Shown: positions 36,901 through 44,360 of the stretch, one piece after another
Position numbering within the stretch: position 1 is the stretch's first letter
How the letters are laid out: every line of letters begins with the position of its first letter
From: a gamma proteobacterium symbiont of Ctena orbiculata
Lineage (GTDB): Bacteria > Pseudomonadota > Gammaproteobacteria > Chromatiales > Chromatiaceae
NCBI GenBank assembly: GCA_003058525.1
Contig: QBVD01000021.1
Location: 1-49,826 of the forward strand
Reading direction: 5' to 3'
Length of the DNA stretch: 49,826 nt
Translations under genes and position numbers: made by a program
Notes under the pieces: generated by a model
The model's database searches: none
What the model saw: the letters and a program-made list of their open reading frames with translations, nothing else
Told to the model about the DNA's origin: nothing

Positions 36901-37719
36901 TCAGGCCGCATGCTGGTTGGGATTTGCGATCAACTGCAACTCATGAGCCGCCTGCCGCATGTCCTGCCTGGCGTTTACCTCATCCATCATTTCCCTGATC
37001 AGTTCAGCATGTTGCCGGTCGCACAGCATCATGACTGCCTGGAGATGTGCGACGCGACGTGTAATCAACTGTCTGCCGCGTTGCTCCAGTTTGCTGGCTA
37101 AGGGTTTGAACACCAGATTGGCCAAAACCAGGCCATACACTGTGGTCAGCATGGCGAAACCCATGGCCGCACCGATAGAGGCCAGATTTCCGGACCCTAA
37201 CCCGAATAACATCTGCACCAAACCAAGCAATGTTCCAAGCATGCCAAATGCCGGTGCATAGCCTCCCATGGCTCGCAACATCTCGGCAGGGCGGCGCAAG
37301 TGGTCCCGGTCTTCTGCAATCTGACGCTGCAGCGTAAGCGTTACCTGGTCACGGGGAAAACCGTCCAAAATCAGTTGTGTCCCCCGGCGCAGCAGCGGTT
37401 CTGAGATCTGTTGAGTGACCGCTTCAGCCGGCCGAATTTCGCCGCGGCGGAAGTAATTTGCCGCTTGCAGAAAACGTCTGAACCCCTCTTCTTCGTCTTC
37501 CGTGTTGGCTGAGGGACGACGAAAATCTGCAATCAGCTCCCAAAGCGTCAATACGGAATTGAAGGAGTGGCTCATGATGGCTGTCAGTAGAGTACCGCCT
37601 ACAACCAGGAAAAGACCTGAAATAATCGCGATCAGCCCGGAACCCGGGGCTAACAGCTGTATACTCACAGAACCCAGTACGGAGAGTGATAGCAACCCAA
37701 TCCAAAGCTGAATAACCAA
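36901..37719 (-). CDS. MotA/TolQ/ExbB-like proton channel protein
   Basis: A 272-residue polytopic membrane protein with an N-terminal helical pair (about 5-50), a cytoplasmic domain (about 60-150) and a C-terminal pair (about 152-210). GYAPAFGMLGTLLGLVQML and IGAAMGFAMLTTVYGLVLAN match the two conserved channel helices of MotA. A TTG start at 37719 is well supported by CAGGAG seven bases before it. With the MotB-like protein it would form a proton- or sodium-driven stator complex. The arrangement and spacing match motAB/pomAB units. Confidence 0.83.
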   Translation of the reverse strand: MVIQLWIGLLSLSVLGSVSIQLLAPGSGLIAIISGLFLVVGGTLLTAIMSHSFNSVLTLWELIADFRRPSANTEDEEEGFRRFLQAANYFRRGEIRPAEAVTQQISEPLLRRGTQLILDGFPRDQVTLTLQRQIAEDRDHLRRPAEMLRAMGGYAPAFGMLGTLLGLVQMLFGLGSGNLASIGAAMGFAMLTTVYGLVLANLVFKPLASKLEQRGRQLITRRVAHLQAVMMLCDRQHAELIREMMDEVNARQDMRQAAHELQLIANPNQHAA

Positions 37720-37892
37720 TGCTGTTCTCCTGTTGAATATGCCCTTACCCAGTCCAACAGCAAATTGCAGGCCAAGTTTTACTTCGGGGCATTGTTGCCT
37801 TGTGAATCAGATCGTGTCATCGGCGTTCGAAATGCGATAGATTATCTGCCAGCTATTCCTGCTAACAGTTTCCAGTCTCATTGGATCTACCG

Positions 37893-38303
37893 ATGAATTT
37901 CAGAAAAATTGCTATCTCGCTCTCTTTTTTCCTGCTTCTTTCAAAGCTCAGCGACGCATCTGAGGTCAATATGAATCCGGGCAAGTGGCAGTGGACAGCG
38001 GTACTGAATATGCCCGGCATGCCGATACAGCTGCCACCCACTTCCTATACAACCTGCATTACCAGGGCTGATTTTGTGCCTAAGGAGAGTAAATTGGGAC
38101 AGGCCTGTGAAAACATCGATCTCACCACAGAGGGGGATAAGGTGTCGTGGAATATCAGCTGTACCAAAGCGGCAGGTGTAACCAGAAGCCATGGAAGTAT
38201 CACCTACCATGGTGATAGCGCCGAAGGTGTTATCAATATAGATGTGGAAGGTGTGCAAGTGAGCTCAAAGACCACTGGAAAGCGCTTAGGACCCTGCGAT
38301 TAG
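37893..38303 (+). CDS. DUF3617-like secreted protein
   Basis: A 136-residue protein with a signal peptide (about 1-23, ends SDA). The family-like opening MNPGKWQWTAVLNMPGMPIQ is followed by a YTTCITRADF stretch and a two-disulfide pattern (four cysteines). It resembles DUF3617, whose function is unknown. A TTG opens the frame 12 bases earlier, but the ATG at 37893 gives the normal signal peptide. It stands between the divergent stator unit and the TsdA-like cytochrome gene. A hairpin starts at its stop codon. Confidence 0.7.
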   Translation: MNFRKIAISLSFFLLLSKLSDASEVNMNPGKWQWTAVLNMPGMPIQLPPTSYTTCITRADFVPKESKLGQACENIDLTTEGDKVSWNISCTKAAGVTRSHGSITYHGDSAEGVINIDVEGVQVSSKTTGKRLGPCD

Positions 38304-38332
38304 AGTCAGAAGGGTGAACTACACCAGACTCT
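38302..38332 (+). terminator. Hairpin after the DUF3617-like gene
   Basis: AGAGTC at 38302-38307 pairs with GACTCT at 38327-38332, and the inner GGTG/CACC pair with a five-base loop extends the stem. It overlaps the stop codon. There is no U-tract, so termination is only possible. Confidence 0.35.
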
Positions 38333-38466
38333 GAAGCATATATCTAAAAAAACCACTTTAATTATGGTAAATTCCTCCCACTCACCTGCCGGCTGCCAGG
38401 CTGCAGGTCAGTTGGACACAGGTCTTAACATACCATGCATCTGTTATTTAGAATGTTTATAACACA

Positions 38467-39312
38467 TTGAATAGCAACAACTATATTTTACCGAGACTGG
38501 TTCGTCAGGTATTTGAATCCGGCCGATTTCTACACCCTTTCATACTTATGTTTGGGCTGCTCGCTATCGAGCCTTTAGCAGCAGGCACCCCCGTCCCGAT
38601 CGAAGAGTTACTCAAGCGGAGTTACCTGGACGATTACCACAGCAATGTTGTTTTCGGCTATCGCATCATCACTGAAACCGAACGCTTTGGCGCCCGTTAT
38701 TCCGGCAACCAATTGCGTTGCAGTAACTGCCACCTCAACGCCGGACGGAAACCGGATGCCATTCCCCTCAATGTTGCCGGTATGTACCCGAAATGGCGCA
38801 GTAAGAACGGGCGTCGGAATGGTATAGGGCTGCGTATACGTGAGTGTTTCGTCTATAGCCTGGATGGCATCATGCCTCCGGAGGACTCGCCGGAGATATT
38901 GGCTGTGGCGGCCTACATCTCCCATATTTCCCATGGCGAAATGATAGGCGAGGCACCACCGGGCCGCGGGGTACCCACCCTGCCCGACACAGGCTATGAC
39001 CCGAATCCAGCCAATGGCAAGGCCATCTATGACAGTAAGTGCGCCCTATGCCACGGCAGTGACGGCCATGGCATACCCGGTATACCGCCGTTGTGGGGAA
39101 TGGATTCATACAATAAAGGTGCCGGCATGGCCAATATCAAAAAGGCGGCCGGATTCATCTGGGCGAACATGCCCCTCGGGCAGGAGCGTTCCCTGACCCA
39201 TCAGGATGCCCTGGATGTATCGGCCTACATCAATATGCAGATCCGGCCGGGTGATCCCCGGCGAAGTAAAATGTTGAAACTCTTTGAATCCATCTCCCGA
39301 CTGGTGGAGTAG
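38467..39312 (+). CDS. TsdA-like di-heme cytochrome c (thiosulfate dehydrogenase family)
   Basis: A 281-residue exported cytochrome. A hydrophobic leader (about 22-39) precedes two class I cytochrome domains with CSNCH (85-89) and CALCH (192-196). RYSGNQLRCSNCHLNAGRKP and the RSKNGRRN stretch match the TsdA pattern. Cys127 in RIRECFVYSLDG lies where TsdA provides the unusual cysteine ligand of its catalytic heme. Met235 in IWANMPLG fits the second heme's ligand. TsdA interconverts thiosulfate and tetrathionate. The TTG at 38467 is the only in-frame start that keeps the leader and has no good ribosome binding site. A SulP anion transporter gene follows. Confidence 0.7.
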   Translation: MNSNNYILPRLVRQVFESGRFLHPFILMFGLLAIEPLAAGTPVPIEELLKRSYLDDYHSNVVFGYRIITETERFGARYSGNQLRCSNCHLNAGRKPDAIPLNVAGMYPKWRSKNGRRNGIGLRIRECFVYSLDGIMPPEDSPEILAVAAYISHISHGEMIGEAPPGRGVPTLPDTGYDPNPANGKAIYDSKCALCHGSDGHGIPGIPPLWGMDSYNKGAGMANIKKAAGFIWANMPLGQERSLTHQDALDVSAYINMQIRPGDPRRSKMLKLFESISRLVE

Positions 39313-39387
39313 ATTGAGCTGCCGGAATAGACACGAGGTTAAACCATGGAACTTTGGGCCTGCTGACACTCGGCCAATGATAGTGAT

Positions 39388-40974
39388 ATGAGATATCTGC
39401 GACTGTTGTCGGAGTTAATTCCGTGGAGGCCATCTCAAGCAGGAGAGCTGAAGCTAACGACAGAGGCGTTTGCCGCTGTTGTCGCAGCCATATTGGTGAT
39501 ACCCCAGGGCATCACATTCGCCTATCTGGCAGGACTACCGCCTGAATATGGCATCTATACGTCGATTTTCGTAACCCTCTTCGCCAGTCTTTTCGGCACC
39601 AGTTCAATGTTGGGTGGACCAAACACTGCGGTTGCCGTATTGATCGGCATAACGGTAGCGCCTTTCGCAGGTCGTGGCAGCCCGCTCTATATCGACTATG
39701 TGATACTGCTCAGCCTGATGGTTGGACTGATTCAACTATCAATCTGGTTACTCAGGGGCGGCAAATATTTTCAATACCTAAGCCCGGCAGCCATAACCGG
39801 TATCACGGTCGGCGTAGGTATCATCCTCATCCTCTCATCTCTCGACGGTATGCTGGGGCTTACCCCATCGGGGACCCTTTTCTTCTTCGAAAAACTCTTT
39901 GTCATGGCTGATGATTGGCAGTCTTTGATCAATCCCTACAGCTTTACCATCGGTATCACCACTGTGATTGCAGGAATCATCGTAAAAATCAGGTTCCCCC
40001 GATATGCAATCCTGATCGCCATGGTTGTCGGCTATGCCACAGGCCTGCTTGTGATGGGTATATTCACTCAAGTCGATACGGAAATAGAATTGCTTGGACA
40101 TATACCCTTTCAGGCCCTGCCTCTCTCAACCCCGAAGATGGATCTCGAGTATCTGCTGGTGGGATTGGCCATGTTACCCAATGCCATTACCATAGCGCTC
40201 ATTGGACTGGCCCAGTCAATGGTGATCATCAAACACCTGCGCAGTGACACCGACCAGTCAATCAACCTGGATAAGGAGGTATTCGCTCAGGGTATCGCCA
40301 ATACCCTCGCTGCCTTCTTTTCGAGCTTCGCAGGTTCCGGCAGTTTTAACCGAACAGCCTTGAACCTGTCGTTGGGGGCAGCTACGCCCCTGGCCGGTAT
40401 ACTCTCAGCATTTATCGTTTTCATCCTGATTGATACCCTTGGCACCCTGCTCAGCTATCTGCCGATGCCGGTTATCGCCGGCACATTGATGTTGGTGGGT
40501 ATAGGTATGATCAAACCCGGAGAGATCGCCCGCCTGTTTTCCTGGACCGGTGAACTGTTGGTGTTTGTCACAACATTGTTCGGAATAGTATTTCTCGGCC
40601 TGCAAACCGGTTTGATCATTGCATTTATACTGTCGCTGATCCTGTTTGTTCTATCCGCTTCAAAACTTGATATTAATATTAAGAAGGAAGACGAATCGGT
40701 TCAGATCCGCGTCGAAGGCCATCTGTTTTACGCCTCAATCGATCAATTGAGCAGTCTGCTCAAGCGCCATCGATACGATAGCGTGCTTCTTGACTTGAGT
40801 GTGGTCTCCTATATGGATCTTTCCGCCACTGAAGCCCTGGCGAAGGACCTGCAAAATCGGGACACCCGGGAAACAACCTTTGTTATCGTCCTGACATCGC
40901 GGAAACTGCTTGATCATTTCCAGCAGCGTTTAGAGGGTATGCCGGTAGAGTTTGTCTATCAGCCATCAACTTAG
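39388..40974 (+). CDS. SulP-family inorganic anion transporter with STAS domain
   Basis: A 528-residue transporter with about 12-14 hydrophobic segments (residues 25-420). SulP signatures: IPQGITFAYLAGLPPEYGIY near residue 39, SSMLGGPNTAVAVLIG near 73, and ALIGLAQSM near 275. A cytoplasmic STAS domain follows (about 435-520, LLDLSVVSYMDLSATEAL). It probably carries sulfate, bicarbonate or another small anion by proton or sodium symport; the ion cannot be read from sequence. It is placed 75 bases after the TsdA-like cytochrome, making a link to sulfur oxidation products plausible. Confidence 0.9.
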   Translation: MRYLRLLSELIPWRPSQAGELKLTTEAFAAVVAAILVIPQGITFAYLAGLPPEYGIYTSIFVTLFASLFGTSSMLGGPNTAVAVLIGITVAPFAGRGSPLYIDYVILLSLMVGLIQLSIWLLRGGKYFQYLSPAAITGITVGVGIILILSSLDGMLGLTPSGTLFFFEKLFVMADDWQSLINPYSFTIGITTVIAGIIVKIRFPRYAILIAMVVGYATGLLVMGIFTQVDTEIELLGHIPFQALPLSTPKMDLEYLLVGLAMLPNAITIALIGLAQSMVIIKHLRSDTDQSINLDKEVFAQGIANTLAAFFSSFAGSGSFNRTALNLSLGAATPLAGILSAFIVFILIDTLGTLLSYLPMPVIAGTLMLVGIGMIKPGEIARLFSWTGELLVFVTTLFGIVFLGLQTGLIIAFILSLILFVLSASKLDINIKKEDESVQIRVEGHLFYASIDQLSSLLKRHRYDSVLLDLSVVSYMDLSATEALAKDLQNRDTRETTFVIVLTSRKLLDHFQQRLEGMPVEFVYQPST

Positions 40975-41003
40975 GCCCCGTGGACAACACCAGGCTTGTG
41001 GAA

Positions 41004-41738
41004 TCAACCGCCGGTGACGGGCAGTAACCAGACATATCCCAGTCGATCCATCTGTTGCTCAATCCACACTGCCCGTTCACTGACATAGGGTGTTGGCGGT
41101 TCTGCGCGGTAACGCCAGGGATTGGGAAGAAGCGCCGCCAATCTGGCCATTTGATTATGCGATATCTGATCCAGTGGAAGCTGGTACCAATATTCGCTGG
41201 CGGCGGCAACACCGTATACACCTGGACCAAACTCTACAATGTTCAGGTAGACCTCGAGAACTCTACGCTTACCCCAGAGTACTTCAAGCACAATGGCAAG
41301 ACCTCCTTCAAGCAGTTTGCGGCTCCAATCCCGACGTTGCCAAAGAAAGAGATTTTTTGCCGTCTGCTGAGTCAGGGTGCTGGCGCCGCGTAGCGCCCTA
41401 CCTCTTTCAGCCTCTTTGAGGACCTGTTGAACCGCTTTGAAGTCTATTCCCATGTGACGGGGAAAATTCTGATCTTCCGCTGCCACTACTGCCAGTTGCA
41501 TGGCGGGCGGTATGTACTGCAGGTCCCACCACTCGTGTTTCGATACAATTGATTGGTTGACAGGGGGATTGAGTTCTCGTTGAAGTTTCCACGACCATGT
41601 CGGCGGATCAACGAAACGGAATATCAGTATCAATGCGAAAAGCAACATCGATGATGCGAAGAAGAGCAGAAAGACCCACCTCAACAATCCCTTGTAAAAA
41701 CGCTGGAGTTGTCCTCTTTTGCCTCTTTTACGGGCCAT
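41004..41738 (-). CDS. mtgA: Monofunctional biosynthetic peptidoglycan transglycosylase
   Basis: A 244-residue single-pass inner-membrane glycosyltransferase of family GT51, polymerising lipid II into glycan strands. A basic N terminus is followed by one membrane helix (about 18-40). GT51 motifs: VVAAEDQNFPRHMGID with the catalytic Glu, GASTLTQQTAKNLFL, RKLLEGGLAIVLE, KRRVLEVYLNIVEFGPGVYG and AASEYW. No transpeptidase domain follows, as expected for MtgA. It converges with the SulP gene. Confidence 0.94.
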   Translation of the reverse strand: MARKRGKRGQLQRFYKGLLRWVFLLFFASSMLLFALILIFRFVDPPTWSWKLQRELNPPVNQSIVSKHEWWDLQYIPPAMQLAVVAAEDQNFPRHMGIDFKAVQQVLKEAERGRALRGASTLTQQTAKNLFLWQRRDWSRKLLEGGLAIVLEVLWGKRRVLEVYLNIVEFGPGVYGVAAASEYWYQLPLDQISHNQMARLAALLPNPWRYRAEPPTPYVSERAVWIEQQMDRLGYVWLLPVTGG

Positions 41739-41770
41739 TTTGCACTTTACTGATTGTGAACGCAGATAAA

Positions 41771-42130
41771 TTAAAGCAGATGCTTGCCATCAAACAGATC
41801 GTACTCCATTGAAAAGGGATCGATCCCCTCAATACAGCCCAGATTGGCGCGGAAGTGCCCCGGAAACCTGGCGGTTTCATGAAATGTGTAGATGCCGCAA
41901 CGGTTACAAAAATAGTGCTTCGCTGTCTTGGCACCAAACTGATAGAGGCCTAATACACCCTCTTCCGCCTGGATTTTGAATTGTTCCGGTGGGATCGCTT
42001 GGTAACTCATCATCGCACCCTTACGGGTACAAATTGAGCAGTTACAACGCAATCCCTTTTCAATGATATCGCCCTCAAAAGAGAAGCGGACAGCACCGCA
42101 ATGACAGCTGCCTTGGTAGTTATCAGCCAT
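41771..42130 (-). CDS. GFA/CENP-V family zinc-binding protein
   Basis: A 119-residue protein of the glutathione-dependent formaldehyde-activating (GFA) family. Zinc ligands: CHC at residues 9-11, CNCSIC (29-34) and CNRC (75-78). GSCHCGAVRFSFEG and the HYFCNRCGIYTFHE stretch are typical. Despite the family name, most members have no proven formaldehyde activity. GGAG six bases before the ATG supports the start. It is 32 bases upstream of mtgA in the same orientation and might be co-transcribed, although the functions are unrelated. Confidence 0.88.
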   Translation of the reverse strand: MADNYQGSCHCGAVRFSFEGDIIEKGLRCNCSICTRKGAMMSYQAIPPEQFKIQAEEGVLGLYQFGAKTAKHYFCNRCGIYTFHETARFPGHFRANLGCIEGIDPFSMEYDLFDGKHLL

Positions 42131-42692
42131 ATTGATCTCCGGCTCAACCTAAAAGGATCTTAAGACCGCATATTGAACTTCATCTATATCACGGCCAGAT
42201 AAATGACCATAGCCTAACGTAAGAATCAGTCACAAACCCATCGTGGACCACTTTGGCCGGTAAAGTCATTATTACAGTGAACCAGAATACCGACTCCAGT
42301 GGCAACCACAACGGGCTGAAGATGAGAAAGCCATTCAATATCAACCGCGACACTATGCCTGTCAGTAGCGCGGTCACACCATTCACACACCCAGCGAAAG
42401 TCAGTCACCCACCCTTGTGTCTGACTGTAAAAAAAAGACGCTGGAAATACCACAACTATTGCGCTGATTAAAAAGGAACCGGAATCACATCCCCTCTATG
42501 CATCGTTTGTATTTCAATAGAGCTCAGCCTGCGAATGGATCCTCGGGTAAGATTTACCCAGGGCTTGTTGCATGAATTATGGTGTATGACCGCCATTTCC
42601 CTACATCCACTCTGTTAAAACTGAAACGGTGGCCTGCTATAAAACCAGCAGATGCTACAAAATGCGCAGACAACAGATAGGGTGCGAGCAAG
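42131..42692. other. Intergenic region with a doubtful small membrane frame
   Basis: A 560-base gap. On the minus strand a GTG-started frame at 42189-42386 encodes 65 mostly hydrophobic residues that would form one or two membrane helices, but no ribosome binding site precedes it. Another minus-strand frame overlaps it, so it may be a decayed gene. The right end carries AGGGTG, the ribosome binding site of the gene at 42693. Nothing else is recognised. Confidence 0.3.
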
Positions 42693-44342
42693 ATGATCCC
42701 ATTACCCAGTGGACAGTTGGCCGGAATAAGTAATATCCGCGCACGCTACCACGCATTGCGACTCAACCGTGTGGTAGGTGCGGACACATCTCATCGTGAT
42801 TTGTATGGTTTTGTCGACATCATCGTCAAACCGGATCGGTTGAAAAACCCACCCTATCATCCCTCTTTTGTTTTCTCCGGTTATACGCTTGCAGATCTGC
42901 CACGACTTCACTGGTCATCATCAGACTACCAGGCCTTCGATGAGTGGATACAGCAGGAACAGCAGATCAGGGAGATCGAGCATGTTCGAAAACGCGTGAC
43001 CGGGGATAAACTTGTATTGACGGAAAAACAGTATAGCTATCCCAAACAGCTCTACAGCAGTTTACGAAAAAAGATAGAACAGATGTCTATGCATCGTGCT
43101 TCCCCGGTACAATGGCGGCAAACATTGTTGAATCTGTCACGTTCAGGTGTCCGTGAAGAAGAGATAACCTGGTCCGGCCTGATGCCCTTTCTGGATAAGA
43201 TGGAAGAAGACGGCAGGACGGCTATCACCCGGGATCAACTTTTGTCGCATATTGATTTCTCAATTACCCGTCTCAGTCTGACCAACGAGATCGTCAGAGA
43301 TCAAGCCTGTCAGCTTGAGTTCACAGAAATACCCACCTCAAAATCGATCAACCTTTCGATTGCGCCCAGAGCCATTACCGGTCCCAGCGATTGTTGCGTC
43401 CTTCGTTACGTCGATCCTGTCCACTACTACAAGGTGGGATATCTGAAAAAGCAGAAAGGCTGGAATAACCTCGCCTCATCGCAACAGTGGTTTGCACTCG
43501 ATTCAGTGGGCAATCCGATAGGTGACAACGAAACCAATCAGCATCACTTTGCAACCAAGGAACAGGCCTTCACTACCGCCAGCCGACATGCTCTGCAACA
43601 TCTGGGCATTCCTGTCGCCTATACACACTACGGCCGTTATGAGCATAAAAGTCTGTACGGCGGAAGCGACTATCGCGAGTGGTTGTTGACACTGCCCGAC
43701 TATCCGCTTTCACATTTCACCGGCCACTACCATGCCCGAAACCTGCTTGTACACTTCCGCACCAAACAGCGTATTGACTGCCGGGGCAGGCGATTGCTGT
43801 TCATTGAGGAGATACAGAGTGATTGGCACCAGAGCGGCGCCATGTATGGATACAAAGATCGCTGGCCTGGCAGGATAACACCCGCGCCTTTCCGCAGGGA
43901 GTGGCTGAGTCTAGCCTTGAAACTTCTGCTTATGCACGCTGCTGAAGATGACTTTGACGCCATCGCCTGGACACGAGGTGAAGTCCAGGAGTCCCACTAT
44001 TTCAAAAAACTGTCAACCGTCAAACGCCTGTATGACAATGAGATACCAAAAATAATCGGGCGGCTCTGTGAAGGCCTCGACCTGACGATCGGTAATACCC
44101 GGATAACCACCAAAGAGCCGCGCCTGCAAATTGCCCGGCATCTGGACAAGTGGTTCTTAACAGATCGGACCGGTAGTTTTTACACCCGTCCCCGCTATAC
44201 CCAACAGGAGGCCATGAAGGTATTCTCCAGACACTGCAAGCAGATCGATTTGGAAGTGCCCGTTTTGATCCTGAGCCGGTCAGCCAAAGAGTGGATTAAA
44301 AACAGCGGTTTTCCCTTGTTTGGTGAAATCGCAGTGGATTGA
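42693..44342 (+). CDS. Large protein with a phage/element polyvalent-type domain (EIQSDWHQ)
   Basis: A 549-residue protein with no signal peptide or membrane helix. The first 230 residues are helical and unrecognised. The middle (about 240-340) contains alternating strands with VDPVHYYKVGYLKKQ and HFATKEQAFTTASRHAL. Around residue 370 the motif FIEEIQSDWHQSG, followed by PFRREWLSLALKLLLMHAA and IAWTRGEVQ, matches a domain I know from large polyvalent proteins of phages and conjugative elements, where it accompanies methylase or helicase modules. No such modules are present here, and the context is chromosomal. AGGGTG precedes the ATG. The biochemical function is unknown. It converges with the coiled-coil gene. 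Confidence 0.55.
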   Translation: MIPLPSGQLAGISNIRARYHALRLNRVVGADTSHRDLYGFVDIIVKPDRLKNPPYHPSFVFSGYTLADLPRLHWSSSDYQAFDEWIQQEQQIREIEHVRKRVTGDKLVLTEKQYSYPKQLYSSLRKKIEQMSMHRASPVQWRQTLLNLSRSGVREEEITWSGLMPFLDKMEEDGRTAITRDQLLSHIDFSITRLSLTNEIVRDQACQLEFTEIPTSKSINLSIAPRAITGPSDCCVLRYVDPVHYYKVGYLKKQKGWNNLASSQQWFALDSVGNPIGDNETNQHHFATKEQAFTTASRHALQHLGIPVAYTHYGRYEHKSLYGGSDYREWLLTLPDYPLSHFTGHYHARNLLVHFRTKQRIDCRGRRLLFIEEIQSDWHQSGAMYGYKDRWPGRITPAPFRREWLSLALKLLLMHAAEDDFDAIAWTRGEVQESHYFKKLSTVKRLYDNEIPKIIGRLCEGLDLTIGNTRITTKEPRLQIARHLDKWFLTDRTGSFYTRPRYTQQEAMKVFSRHCKQIDLEVPVLILSRSAKEWIKNSGFPLFGEIAVD

Positions 44343-44360
44343 ATCAAGAGACACCTAACC

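Noticed and set aside
42189-42386. 65-residue hydrophobic minus-strand frame
   Set aside because: Looks membrane-like, but has a GTG start without a ribosome binding site and overlaps another frame; kept only as a note in the intergenic entry.
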